Positions 35,441 through 48,589 of a stretch of 64,000 bases of DNA are shown here, one piece after another. Each line of letters begins with the position of its first letter. Position 1 is the stretch's first letter. A program made the position numbers and the translations under genes. Below the pieces are notes generated by a model, which worked only from the letters and a program-made list of their open reading frames with translations, searched no databases and was not told the DNA's origin. Source of the stretch: Ashinkailepas kermadecensis (Eukaryota > Arthropoda > Thecostraca > Neolepadidae); contig JAOTOM010004953.1 in assembly GCA_034440615.1 (NCBI GenBank), positions 62,001 through 126,000 of the forward strand, written 5' to 3'.

Positions 35441-35914
35441 CTGGACGACAGCACCGGTGACGTCAGACCACAGCGCGCCGCCGCGGTCAGCGCTAATCCG
35501 CTGCAGGCCGGCTTGCAAAACTTGACGCCTTTCGGATGGGCGCCTGCCGGCGGCTGAGGCACTTTCACTCGCCGCCTAAAGAGCTGCGGCGTCGGAGGCG
35601 TCCAACACTAATGGCGCATTAGCAAGCGCTATCACAATAATTGCACTATCAAACCGCGTATGCACGGCCTTTTACAACGGCGGCTGGCCGTTAAAGGCGC
35701 GCCAATTGGTTCAGTCGTGACTCTCTGAATGTCACCCGGCAGCTGATCACACGCATGTCACCTCAGAGGTCAACGTCAGTCGGGTGTTGTCGCCTGAGAG
35801 GTGAAAACCGGCAAAGTGCTGTCCCCGTGTGGCCGACGCATTCACTTTTCTTCACCTACGTTGCCTGTAACGCCTGTGTTTCTGTGTACAGTGCATTAAT
35901 TTACGGCGCTGTGC
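35441..35914. other. GC-rich spacer, no gene recognised
   Basis: CpG-rich mixed sequence between two arrays. Confidence 0.45.
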
Positions 35915-36415
35915 TATCCCTCAGAGGCCAACACAAAACTCGTCTTGCCACTTGGGAGATCACAGTGCCCATGCTGCCACGTGAGAGATCACCGGCAGAC
36001 TGGCGCTGTCACGTGGGAGGTCAAGGCGGACTAATGCTTCCACGTGAGAGGTCAAGGTGGACTGGTGCTTCCACGTGAGAGGTCACTGGCAGACTCGCGT
36101 TGTCACGTGGAAGGTCAAGGCGGACTGATGCTGCCACATGATAGGTCACTGGCAGACTCGCGTTGTCACGTGGAAGGTCAAGGCGGACTGATGCTGCCAC
36201 ATGATAGGTCACTGGCAGACTCGCGTTGTCACGTGGAAGGTCAAGGCGGACTGATGCTGCCACATGATAGGTCACTGGCAGACTCGCGTTGTCACGTGGA
36301 AGGTCAAGGCGGACTGATGCTGCCACGTGGGAGGTCACCGGCAGACTCGCGCTGTCACATGGGAGCTCGAGGCGGACTGGTGCTGACCTGTGGGAGGTTA
36401 CCGGCAAACTCGTGT
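35915..36415 (+). repeat. Minisatellite, 63-bp unit of two related halves
   Basis: The full unit GGTCAAGGCGGACTGATGCT, GCCACATGATAGGTCACTGG, CAGACTCGCGTTGTCACGTG-GAA repeats exactly at 63-bp steps from 36113. Outer copies are diverged down to about 31-bp half-units built on CACGTGNGAGGTCA. About seven to eight copies in total. CACGTG and AGGTCA recur in nearly every half. Confidence 0.94.
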
Positions 36416-36633
36416 GTGTTGGTTGGAGTTGTTGACATAGGTGTCAGTGGTTGAATATTAAAATGGACAGCGCCGGAATTGAGATGGTTTACCCCCGCGC
36501 GTTGTTGACTGGTTGTCAGTGGTCAATGGTTAGTGCGGTGCAATGTATGGCCGCAGTGGTCAGTATGATCTCAGCACAGAACGGCGACCAGGTGGACCTC
36601 ATCACCACCACAGCGCCCGTGCCCAGCAGCACC
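36416..36633. other. Spacer between the 63-bp and 66-bp arrays
   Basis: Unique. An open frame starts here only because it enters the next array. Confidence 0.5.
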
Positions 36634-39443
36634 GACACCACCCCTCGTGTCACTGGAGGTGGACAGCGACACGACCGCAGACCGTGCCGAGTGACGGCCG
36701 ACACCACCCCTCGTGTCACTGGAGGTGGACAGCGACACGACCGCAGACCGTGCCGAGTGACGGCCGACACCACCCCTCGTGTCACTGGAGGTGGACAGCG
36801 ACACGACCGCAGACCGTGCCGAGTGACGGCCGACACCACCCCTCGTGTCACTGGAGGTGGACAGCGACACGACCGCAGACCGTGCCGAGTGACGGCCGAC
36901 ACCACCCCTCGTGCCACTGGAGGTGGACAGCGACACGACCGCAGACCGTGCCGAGTGACGGCCGACGCGACGCCGACAGTCACTGGAGGTGGACAGCGAC
37001 ACGACCGCAGACCGTGCCGAGTGACGGCCGACACCACCCCTCGTGTCACTGGAGGTGGACAGCGACACGACCGCAGACCGTGCCGAGTGACGGCCGACAC
37101 CACCCCTCGTGTCACTGGAGGTGGACAGCGACACGACCGCAGACCGTGCCGAGTGACGGCCGACACCACCCCTCGTGTCACTGGAGGTGGACAGCGACAC
37201 GACCGCAGACCGTGCCGAGTGACGGCCGACACCACCCCTCGTGTCACTGGAGGTGGACAGCGACACGACCGCAGACCGTGCCGAGTGACGGCCGACACCA
37301 CCCCTCGTGTCACTGGAGGTGGACAGCGACACGACCGCAGACCGTGCCGAGTGACGGCCGACACCACCCCTCGTGTCACTGGAGGTGGACAGCGACACGA
37401 CCGCAGACCGTGCCGAGTGACGGCCGACACCACCCCTCGTGTCACTGGAGGTGGACAGCGACACGACCGCAGACCGTGCCGAGTGACGGCCGACACCACC
37501 CTCGTGTCACTGGAGGTGGACAGCGACACGACCGCAGACCGTGCCGAGTGACGGCCGACACCACCCCTCGTGTCACTGGAGGTGGACAGCGACACGACCG
37601 CAGACCGTGCCGAGTGACGGCCGACACCACCCCTCGTGTCACTGGAGGTGGACAGCGACACGACCGCAGACCGTGCCGAGTGACGGCCGACACCACCCCT
37701 CGTGTCACTGGAGGTGGACAGCGACACGACCGCAGACCGTGCCGAGTGACGGCCGACACCACCCCTCGTGTCACTGGAGGTGGACAGCGACACGACCGCA
37801 GACCGTGCCGAGTGACGGCCGACACCACCCCTCGTGTCACTGGAGGTGGACAGCGACACGACCGCAGACCGCCGAGTGACGGCCGACACCACCCCTCGTG
37901 TCACTGGAGGTGGACAGCGACACGACCGCAGACCGTGCCGAGTGACGGCCGACGCGACCCCTCGTGTCACTGGAGGTGGACAGCGACACGACCGCAGACC
38001 GTGCCGAGTGACGGCCGACACCACCCCTCGTGTCACTGGAGGTGGACAGCGACACGACCGCAGACCGTGCCGAGTGACGGCCGACACCACCCCTCGTGTC
38101 ACTGGAGGTGGACAGCGACACGACCGCAGACCGTGCCGAGTGACGGCCGACACCACCCCTCGTGTCACTGGAGGTGGACAGCGACACGACCGCAGACCGT
38201 GCCGAGTGACGGCCGACACCACCCCTCGTGTCACTGGAGGTGGACAGCGACACGACCGCAGACCGTGCCGAGTGACGGCCGACACCACCCCTCGTGTCAC
38301 TGGAGGTGGACAGCGACACGACCGCAGACCGTGCCGAGTGACGGCCGACACACCGGGGGGGGAGAACGTGCCGAGAGGCCGACACCACCCCTCGTGTCAC
38401 TGGAGGTGGACAGCGACACGACCGCAGACCGTGCCGAGTGACGGCCGACGCCACCCCTCGTGTCACTGGAGGTGGACAGCGACACGACCGCAGACCGTGC
38501 CGGGACCCCTCGTGTCACTGGAGGTGGACAGCGACACGACCGCAGACCGTGCCGAGTGACGGCCGACACCACCCCTCGTGTCACTGGAGGTGGACAGCGA
38601 CACGACCGCAGACCGTGCCGAGTGACGGCCGACACCACCCTCGTGTCACTGGAGGTGGACAGCGACACGACCGCAGACCGTGCCGAGTGACGGCCGACAC
38701 CACCCCTCGTGTCACTGGAGGTGGACAGCGACACGACCGCAGACCGTGCCGAGTGACGGCCGACACCACCCCTCGTGTCACTGGAGGTGGACAGCGACAC
38801 GACCGCAGACCGTGCCGAGTGACAGGCCGACACCCACCTCGTGTCACTGGAGGTGGACAGCGACACGACCGCAGACCGTGCCGAGTGACGGCCGACACCA
38901 CCCCTCGTGTCACTGGAGGTGGACAGCGACACGACCGCAGACCGTGCCGAGTGACGGCCGACACCACCCCTCGTGTCACTGGAGGTGGACAGCGACACGA
39001 CCGCAGACCGTGCCGAGTGACGGCCGACACCACCCCTCGTGTCACTGGAGGTGGACAGCGACACGACCGCAGACCGTGCCGAGTGACGGCCGACACCACC
39101 CCTCGTGTCACTGGAGGTGGACAGCGACACGACCGCAGACCGTGCCGAGTGACGGCCGACACCACCCCTCGTGTCACTGGAGGTGGACAGCGACACGACC
39201 GCAGACCGTGCCGAGTGACGGCCGACACCACCCCTCGTGTCACTGGAGGTGGACAGCGACACGACCGCAGACCGTGCCGAGTGACGGCCGACACCACCCC
39301 TCGTGTCACTGGAGGTGGACAGCGACACGACCGCAGACCGTGCCGAGTGACGGCCGACACCACCCCTCGTGTCACTGGAGGTGGACAGCGACACGACCGC
39401 AGACCGTGCCGAGTGACGGCCGACGCGACGCCAACAGTCACGT
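36634..39443 (+). repeat. Minisatellite, 66-bp unit, about 42 copies
   Basis: The unit reads GCCGACACCACCCCTCGTGT, CACTGGAGGTGGACAGCGAC, ACGACCGCAGACCGTGCCGA, GTGACG. Most copies are identical. One variant GCCGACGCGACGCC-ACAGTCAC occurs at about 36961 and again as the last unit at about 39420. Small defects: single-base losses near 37500 and 38638, a 5-bp loss near 37870, an aberrant unit with a run of G at about 38345-38385, and a truncated unit near 38500. Because 66 is divisible by three, long frames (up to about 630 codons) open on both strands until a defect shifts them. They are not genes. Confidence 0.98.
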
Positions 39444-40030
39444 CCAGCAGGAAGTCGGCTGCATGTTGGGGCCCATCGCCACCACCCACGCCGGTCACCG
39501 TGGCGTGCGTCAGTCGTGGTGACGCGGGAGATTCTCACCTGCCAACGGCACGGCCATCAGCCGGTACGCACCACACCCCGGGCCATCGCCAGTGAGTAGT
39601 CCTGGCTGGTGCGTGTTGTGGTGGCGCTCACCTGTAGGGGGGAGCGGCTGCTACTCTGGGCGCGGTATCGAGGCCGGTGTGGTCACCACGCTGCCCTCGA
39701 CGGCCAGGCGCGGCAGCACGCGGCGCGGCGGCGGCGGCGCGGGCACGTCACGTCACACGACGATGGGCACGCGTCGGCCACGACTCCAGCGGTCCCACGC
39801 GGCCAGTGTCCCACTGCGAGCCGCAGCAGCCGCCGCCGTCTCGGACGTCACACCACGCTGGTGACGTCACACCGGCGCGGGGCGGCCGCCGGTTGGCCGC
39901 CGCCGGGAGGATGCCCCACCCAGCGGCCGCCCGGATGCTGGAGCCTCTGTCGGCTCGCACCAAGGTCGCCTTGTCCGGAGGACGCGGAGGCGTGCCGTGG
40001 AGTGGCATGTCCGCTATCTTATCACCGGCC
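39444..40030. other. GC- and CpG-rich segment, no gene assigned
   Basis: Dense CpG with GGCGGCGGCGG tracts. A TGACGTCA site (CRE-type palindrome) lies at about 39862, and related TCACGTCAC blocks at about 39747. It could be a CpG-rich promoter or exon, or only array-flanking DNA. No domain is visible in frames of up to 180 codons. Confidence 0.4.
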
Positions 40031-42974
40031 GATGGTCGGTGAATCAGCCATCAGCAATCCGTTAACGCTATTCCTGTGCGGGTGGGGGCGGATTGAGTTC
40101 GCATCACGAGATTTTTCACCTGCTATTTCCGACCTTGCATCAGAGTTCTGAAACTTCGTGACTTCTAGCTAACTTATTCGTGCATCCCGTTGGAAGCATT
40201 GAGTCTTGTTTTGCCATGGACCGTTCCAAGGAAGGATTTAGGAAGACGTGGTTTGTATTTGTGTCGTTTCTATCGGTCACATCGGGCATTGATGTATCCA
40301 AAAGTGGGTTAAGAGGATTGGTATGCATTTCGTAGCTGCTTATGTCACTCCTAGACAACTTGTGCTGCATCATATGGTGTTTAAGCAATCAGTGGTGTCT
40401 TCAGAGAGTCAAAATTAAGGAGATATTTGCAAGGTATGTACAACCGTTGACGCAAAGGTATGCCAGTGGTGTATGTCGACTCGACGGTTCCTGCAATGAA
40501 CCTTGGTCCAACACCAACAGGCACATCGAAATACAGAAATGCAACTGGGAACATGGTACTCTTTATTCATACCTAGTTTTTTTAATCAATGGTATTTCCG
40601 GCGAGATTGTTCTGGCACTCTGAATGCTATTGCTGCTGTCGTCTAAGCTGGCGTTGGACACACCCAATAAGTATGATATGTACCTATGGGATACATTATA
40701 TGCACGGATTCTCTAGTACATGCTTATGCTTTGCGGTGGTTCCAAAGCACTTTGGAGCGACCACTACTTACAGTTGCATGCATTGGGCTATGCGCAGCTG
40801 CATCGATTCCCAGAAGGTATTGGCACATTTTAACGCAATATGTTAAAAAAAGCATCGTGTCTGACGACTGAAAAAGTGCAAGCATCTTCGTACCGGCAGC
40901 AGGCACTGGTCATGTCAGCATACGTAGCAGACACTGGTCATGATGTTTTGGGACTTAGCGTGAGTTGAAATGTACGAGATACTCCACCCAGTTGCATCGC
41001 CTCTGCCATTTTAGCACGCCTGTGATGTATATAATTTTCATCAAGAGATATTTCCATCGGTTTGTGAATTATCCAGAAGTATGTAGAAAATCCAGAATCA
41101 TGCTGCCACGGAAATGAAAACATGCAGTCATAAACTCCCCATGTCCGGTGTCCGATTACACCGCACTGCTTGTAACTTGTACATTAAATGTAACACAATT
41201 AGCACACAGTATCATTAGAATAGCGAGACCAGGAGAATCGAACAGCACCAAAAAAAAACTTCCCTATGCTTTGCAATCCACATCGCTGACCTTCAGCTAA
41301 GCTATATACTTTCCACACATGAGTGGCAAATGGAATTGTGGAAGAACTATTGCATGATAGTATTCGGGGCACTTATGCATGCAATTCGGAGTCCATGCGA
41401 AAGAAATTGTAGAGGAGGGAAGACATCACTGCTGCGACTTGGTGAGAACTCTGTTGCATTGGACGGCACAGACGGGGTGGGGGACGCGTCCCTCGCTGTT
41501 GCCGAATAGGACCCCACCCCCACCCCCACCTCCACCCCGTCTAGTTTGCCAGATTAGTGGTCTGTGCGAGTTGCTTTCAGATAACTAGAGTTTCTTTCAC
41601 AGCAGAATATTTGACAAAGTATTGCAACAAGAAACAAGCCAGAAAGGAAGGCTTGTGAACGTTCAGTCACAGCAGGTGAAACGTGCAATTTGCATTGCAC
41701 TGATTACACTGCAAAAGCTGCACTTATGACTGCAGTGTCGTCGACAACAGGACATGAGAGCACACAGTAAGCAAGTGCTTGGCAAAAAACTAGGATCATT
41801 CCACGCGACTTTTGTCTTCTTTGAGGCCATGAAAATGGCCAGGTGCATTACAGACATTAATTGCAAGGCTGAAGGCCTATAAAAGTAACAAAATGGCCAT
41901 AAATATATTAATTATTTTCTTTCACACCTTAATCACCTTTTAAAACATGCCATGGACGGTTTCACGAAGAACAGGATAAGGGGCTCAGCGAAACACGTTA
42001 CTTTCACCCTAAACCCACCATCCGATAGTGGAGATATCAGTTACAATGCCTAATTTAACTCGATAAAGTACCGTACAACCAATGCACCGACAGGGCCTAA
42101 GCAGCCAAGATCCTGCCTGTTTGGTTGCCAGCTCAGCTTTATGGCATTCATTATGAGTGACATGCTGGATTTAAGCACACGTCCTACCACCGACGGCTTA
42201 CAAGATCAGTGCTATATCTGGTTTGTTCCTGGGACACTATGCCTCGCCAGTACGTAGGTCTGGCTATCTGTTCTGGTTATTTCTGGATGTCTGGTCATTT
42301 CTGGCATGTCCGGATGCCTACGTATTCTACCATGGATATTATGATTTCCTTATTTTACCACGAACTGGCTTGAAATATAATTTCAATAGCACCCGAAGTG
42401 CTTGAACATGCGCTAATTATGTTTAATCATTCCAGGGGCGAAGGAACACCAGGAAAATATATATGGGGAATGGGGACAAGTCGATTAGCAATTGATTTTT
42501 GCAACAGCGACCGTGAGGTTATCCTGTTTCCAAAAGGGCTCCCGGGCCCACCCCAATCCCACCCCAGTCCCAATTCATTCGTCGATTGAGCAAGTGACAT
42601 TATACATTGGAGTAATTGTCTATGGGATCCCCGTCCCAAAAGCGCAACGATTATTCACGATAATCCGGCATGGTACATGTTCGACAGCAGGTTCTGTGCC
42701 TGAATTCCTCACGCACGCCTGCGCATTCCCTCTCCACCTTCTTCGCTCTCGCTCCACTTCACCGCTAGCATTTACATACAATCTGAACGTTGCGTCACGG
42801 CTGTTTGTTTTCCCAGAGCAGTGGGTCCGGCGCGATCTCGGGTGGGTCAGAATCCCCGCTGTTCGTTGCACGCCGCGGCCTCCGTCACACCACCAGACCG
42901 GCCTCTTCTTGTCGGTCAGACCCCACAGGTGGGCGCGACGTCTGAGCATCGGAGGCGTCACCGGGCGCGCGGCG
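40031..42974. other. No gene recognised
   Basis: Mostly AT-balanced unique sequence. A short C-rich tract occurs at 41510-41540 and a CCCACCCC-rich patch at 42540-42575. No motif-bearing frame. Confidence 0.5.
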
Positions 42975-43238
42975 ACGCCCAGCAGCCGCTGTAGGGGCAT
43001 CGGAACACGAGCCGGTGCGGCCGTCGTCAGTCGTTCACTGACGCCCAGCAGCCGTCGTGTAGGCATCGGAACACGAGCCGGTGCGGCCGTCGTCAGTCGT
43101 TCACCGACGTCCAGCAGCCCTCGTGTAGGCATCGGAACACGAGCCGGTGCGGCCGTCGTCAGTCGTTCACCGACGTCCAGCAGCCCTCGTGTAGGCATCG
43201 GAACACGAGCCGGTGCGGCCGTCGTCAGTCGTTCACCG
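42975..43238 (+). repeat. Minisatellite, 66-bp unit, four copies
   Basis: Copies start at 42975, 43041, 43107 and 43173 with ACG(C/T)CCAGCAGCC. Each contains GGCATCGGAACACGAGCCGG and TGCGGCCGTCGTCAGTCGTT. The last two copies are identical. The unit is unrelated in sequence to the 66-bp array at 36.6 kb. Confidence 0.96.
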
Positions 43239-45946
43239 TTTTCCTTGGCTGTGTGTGTTCCAGGCGCGTGTGACAACCCATTCCGTCGGCGGTCAGACTG
43301 TGAACAATTCCCATCCATTCATCTGGCTGTGCTCAAGTTGTATGTGTGTGCACATGAATGTTCACAGAGCAGCCCACCATGCTGACCTTTAGCAGTTAGC
43401 TCAATACTGACGGCGTCATCCAGCGATATAAATGTCGAAGCATTCATCTGAGCTATATTTATGCTAGTTAACGGCAATGAAATACGTCATATTCCAACAT
43501 GAAGGCGTGTGTGCCACTGTGTAGCTTTAGCTGGATAAAGCCATGCATAAAGCTATGGCTTAAGCTGGCTGGGTGACTATGCTGCCACCTAATCGTCAAA
43601 CCCAGCAGAACATTTGATTTCTGGAACGATTTACCAAGTTTCGTTCAATTTGTCATAAAGTTGCAAAACAATATAGATGCAAATAATATTATTCACATTT
43701 GGATTCTTGGAGCTGTGTGCAGCACAACTAAATTCCACAAGGATTTTGTACATTTATTCTTCATTTAGGAAGCAATATAATTGCACGTTCCACCTAAAAA
43801 GAACCAATGCCTCTTAAAATGAGCCATCTGGAATTGTCAGACGTCTTTGAGATTCCCTATTGATGCTTTTGCTCCCAAACAGTATGAAGTTATTTCAATT
43901 TTATGCAACTCCAATGCCCATTTTCTTCTCCGTTACAGCATACAAAGACTGAAGACATTCTGTGCTCGAAACGATACGTTGAAAATTAGCCAGTTTTTCC
44001 CCAATTAAGTCCGCATTAACATGCCGTGACTGGCTTTCAGCTACCGGCATAGCTAAGCTAACGATATTGCGTCTTTTGATATACCTACGTCAAGTCGACA
44101 TTCTCATCCTTCGATATTTGACCTCATCGTCTTCAGTATGCTATTCAGGATTCCCTGAGAGCACGAGTATGCATATTTTCATCCCTCATTGACTGACCAA
44201 ATGACGCATCCGACTGCTCTTACACTGCGCTTGATGTTAACCCTGACCAAAATATTTGGGTAGAATAGGCTAGATAACAATCCTGCTAGTCTGCTATCCT
44301 ACGGCCGTCTTACTAGCCCTGACTGTTAAGTCTGAACGATTCGTAACAAGGGCATACATTGAACTCCTTGGCCGTTGCTCCAAGTTTCATAGCTCAGTAG
44401 ATAACTGTTCAATCACCCCGTATCTATCATCGGTGTAAATTCCAGCTTCCTGTAATGGGAATGAACGGTTTTTGCCATATATCCTTGGCTGGCTGTGTAA
44501 AAATCTTTGGTCATCAGAAATGCAAAACTTTAGACATATTTTATGGGCATTTGTAATCGTATGCTAACACATCCGGTTTAGTGCTCAGGAATGTTTTTGT
44601 GGCAAATTGTTCCGACACGCTGGCTTGGTGTGCAAGGTTCATAATTAATGCAAGGCTCTTAATGAGCATGCAGTACCAGAGCGAAGCGTCATTGTGAATA
44701 CCTTGTGCCATGCAACCAGCTGACTTGTTGTGACTGTAGCTGAGTTAGGAGTGCAACTCCTTTAATGAATCTATTTTATTCACTGGGCTTAAGAAAGCCA
44801 ATAGGAGAATCTCTTGCATTCTACATTAAGTTTTATACGTTTGGAAAAGCTTGAGCATAAACTTATGTTATCATGGAAAACAAAATCGAGAGCACTACAA
44901 ATCTGTGTTTAGATCTAAGCATTGAGTGATCGACGTTTTGCTTCTTCTCTTCCATAACTGTCAATGCAGGGGCGGGAAACCCAATTAACTCCCTGAACCC
45001 CCACACCCACTCCTCGAAGTGGTCAGGATCGACGGAACAACGGCGTCGGTTAGCGCGCCAGCGCCTGGCGTAGCTGATAGGGCGTCCGTTGCCGATCACA
45101 TAGTATCCAAAAATTGGGTGTGGTACAGTGTTAGATAACACAGTTCAGGCTGTTTACTGGCTTATTGACAATTATAAGGTTATCTAAGGTCACTAACCGA
45201 ACTTTATCTTTTCGGCAGGTACTGCCTATTTGGCCTATGAGTTACGCAGGGATAATTTGGTCACTGAAGCTAAATTTTGCGTTCATTTTTACCCCTTGGT
45301 ACAAGACGTCAATATCCAGGGGTGCACCCCTAACGCGTACCCTGCTTCCACCACCGCCAACCATCATATGGATCTGTTTCTACCACCAATACCTAGATCT
45401 TTCCTGCCACTGATCACTTAATCTCTCCTCCCACCCACCTCTAGATACGTCCTTTTCGTCTACCTTGCTTGTAGGGGATCACTGGATGTCACTGGATCTG
45501 CCCCTGGTGCTCCCTCATTCTTTCCTATCTCCGCATCTTCATGCCGTTTTGCGATATCGGATTCGGTGTTTCTTTTCAAATTGGCATGATCACCCAAAGT
45601 TATCCAGCCGTATCATTGGATAGTGTCCACCAGGATAGTACCGCCTGTGGGGCAATCGCTATCATTTCAGTTTCGTTTTAGCACGGCGCCGTATTTGGCA
45701 GGGTTCCGGTTGGGCAGCGGTTGTCTCTGCACACGAGTACCCGCCCAATTGCGAAGGACACGTCGCCGGACAGCATGCGGTGGGTCGCTCGCCACGCCCC
45801 AGAGGGCCACAGAAGACACCCGGCGAATGCATGTTTGGAGCTCGAGCGGTTTCCCGGGCCCATGCTGTCCACTGGCGAATGGGAGTACACGGGAGCAAAT
45901 TGAGATTGAGACTGCTTGAGCCCTCCAACAGTTTCGACGAAGTCTC
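43239..45946. other. No gene recognised
   Basis: AT-rich unique sequence (43.4-44.9 kb) followed by mixed sequence. The short frames at 44863-45141 and 45165-45413 show no family motif. Confidence 0.5.
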
Positions 45947-46035
45947 GCCGCCGAGGACGGCTCCCGGAACGGAGCCGCCGGGGACGGTTCTCGGCAGCGG
46001 AGCCGCCGAGGACGGTTCTCGGAGCGGAGCCGGCG
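45947..46035 (+). repeat. Short tandem repeat, about 28-bp unit, three copies
   Basis: CGCCGAGGACGGTTCTCGG and AGCGGAGC recur three times with minor changes, inside a GC-rich stretch that continues to about 46380 without a recognisable gene. Confidence 0.85.
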
Positions 46036-47127
46036 TGCACGCGGTGCGGGCCGCTGGCCGTGACCACGCCCCTCGTTACGGCGCGGCCGCCGTCAGGTCA
46101 CCAGTCGGAGTCGGTGTCGGCGGGCCGGGCGGCGTGTCGAGACCAGGGTCGGGCCGCGTGCCGCCGCACACACACTGGCCACACCCTGCAGCCCAGGCGG
46201 CACTGTGCCCGACCGTCCCGGAAACCCCGGCCGCCTCTGACGTCTGTCCGTGACTTGCTGCGACCCGCCGGTGACGGAAGTGCCACTCGTGACCACCGAT
46301 AGCACACCGGGCGGCTGCGTGCGTCGGAGTCATTGGGTGCCCGCTACCGCCTGTGGCCGCTTTTGCTGTCATTGTGTCGCTTTTTTCTGCATTGAGCTTC
46401 AGCTTCATGTAGCCACCGACGTTGAATTGATGGATCGTCCATGTTAGCGTAGGCTGTTGTTGCTATGGCTTCAGCGATGGTGTGAATAGCGCGATACAAG
46501 GTCATGGTAGGCGAGGCCGGTATTTTACAGGGTCCGTAGTATCATAGAGAGTTTCAGTCAATAGCCGCCCCCCGCTGCATACCCAGGACTTTCCTCATGC
46601 AAAGGCCACAACCAATTGGTCACATGGGGTCTGAATCATATACCTGTGCGGTTCGTCCAGGCCGTTTGTTGCATGGAGAGCGGATTCCACTCTCCCCCAA
46701 GTAAGTAAGCCACAAAATGAGATTTGCACATTCCTACACACCCTTCATGTTCTCCTTCACCGTATTCTACTTCAATCCTCCTCCTTCTACGAAAACAAAC
46801 ATGCAAGGTTACTTCGCGTAAGTACCTACAACTCCGTGCCACTGATATGTACAGCTGAAATATTACCGTATTGTACTTGTATATGGTCGTTGGGCCGCCT
46901 GTTGTCACTTACCATGCCGAAACAAATCTGATAGATTCGTGATTTAATACTCTGTTTAACGTGACGTCAGTGATTATTGTATGGCTACATCGCCTCGGGA
47001 AAAACAGCGGTGCAATTTACCTCAGATCAAGACATCGACAAAGGTGACAGAAGTTTCGTCGAGCCCGGTTAGATGCACTTTGATCCCCCCCCGCCCCATC
47101 CAAACGCAATGGTAGACCGTGATCACT
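46036..47127. other. No gene recognised
   Basis: CpG-rich to about 46380, then AT-rich. No coding motif. Confidence 0.5.
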
Positions 47128-47263
47128 GATCACTGCGGCCGAACACAATCTCTGACTGCCCGATCACTGCGACCGAACACAATCTCTGACTGACTAATCA
47201 CTGCGGCCGAACACAATCTCTGTCCGACTGATGACCGCGGCCGAACACAATCTCTGACTGCCG
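47128..47263 (+). repeat. Tandem repeat, 34-bp unit, four copies
   Basis: Starts at 47128, 47162, 47196 and 47230. Each unit contains ATCACTGCGGCCGAACACAA and TCTCTGACTG. Confidence 0.95.
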
Positions 47264-48589
47264 AGGGGATTGTTCATTCAGCGAACATAGCTACCATTGC
47301 GACCTGACGAGGTGAATGCCACCCCGAGCGGATTTCTAACGCCTGTGAAGAGCGCGAGACAGCTCGCCGTCGTGTAGCATGACTGATGGCACGTTGTGAT
47401 GGTACATTGTGCGGATTACTCATGGCACATCGCATAGACCTTTTGATAAGAATGGTCTGCTCATGTCAGCTTGCAGAGCTAATGCTTCGTCTTATCAGGC
47501 ATGGGTTTGGTGCATTTATGCTGCAGTTAATGTATTGAGATGATCGACATTTCATGGTTTTAGATGGTTTCAGTCCATGTCGTCTTACCGGTGATCTTAA
47601 TGCCAAACAAGGTCATTAATCTCGATTAATCTCCGATCATCGTTTCATTTCGAAGAAAGCGGGCATTCCAGGATACTTTATTCACTAAATCGAAATTCAC
47701 GAAGTCATTTACCCATCGGAAATACGAAGGAAGCCACTGAGAGACAGGCTTTTATAAGCACTGCATATATTAATTGGTGTGGAATATCAAGTGTTTGAGC
47801 TCACCTGGCCCCCTATTCATGCATATAGGATTTCCGTGTATTGTTAATGGTCTAGGCCGCAATTTGGTTCTTAGTTTTCTACTATTTGGCTACGCGCGCT
47901 ATTACAGATTTATGTTGGGTTCTGCGGTGACAATCTGTTCAACAATCAGGACAGCCAGTTCGGGGATGCCTCGCTTTTCTTTTTGCAGGTAGGCTGCAAC
48001 CAGGTATTAGCCCTCGCCGGGCCAGGGGCTCTCTATATCCCCCCCTGAGATTTTCCCGTGATGGCAGCCGAATGAATAGACGCCGAGACACCACTTTTCA
48101 GTATCTTATTATACATCTGTTTTGAATGTTCTGAAATATTACAGGTCCAGGTCATCAAAGGGCATTGACTTGGAACGGATCAAAAGGAGTGATGTCCCAA
48201 AATAGTCAAAGTACTGCCAATCAGAGTAGTTTCAACATATATGCACCAAACTAAAAGCAATCTGTCCTTTCATTAAGACGAACACACTCCTATCTAAAAT
48301 GTAATTAAGGTCAAGGTTACAGACATGATGTCAAGTCAATTTATGCATATTTTTGCAGTGTTCAGTGGGGAAAATTCAATTTGGTGGTAATCTGGCATGC
48401 CAAAAATGATACAGAGCATGAAATAAGAATTATTGGTTAATTTATGTGTCAAAGGTCAATGACAAAAGGTCAGATCACACAGCATGTTTAATTTACACAA
48501 TGCCATCTTGCACAGAATGTTGCTGTTCCTCGCCAAGTGATATCTGAATTCGGTTTCAGAGCTGTCTTAGTCGTGCGACATGACACTGG
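47264..48589. other. No gene recognised
   Basis: AT-rich unique sequence with only short frames. Confidence 0.5.

Noticed and set aside
36451..39595. Arg/His/Thr-rich ORFs up to 632 codons
   Set aside because: They are products of the 66-bp array; indels simply shift from one periodic frame to another.
39444..40030. CpG-island promoter with a CRE
   Set aside because: There is no adjacent gene, TSS signal or domain to support it. The window is CpG-rich in general, so it is kept only as a compositional note.
44863..45141. Minus-strand 92-codon frame with Trp/Arg-rich sequence
   Set aside because: It looked protein-like, but I recognise no family and there is no supporting context.
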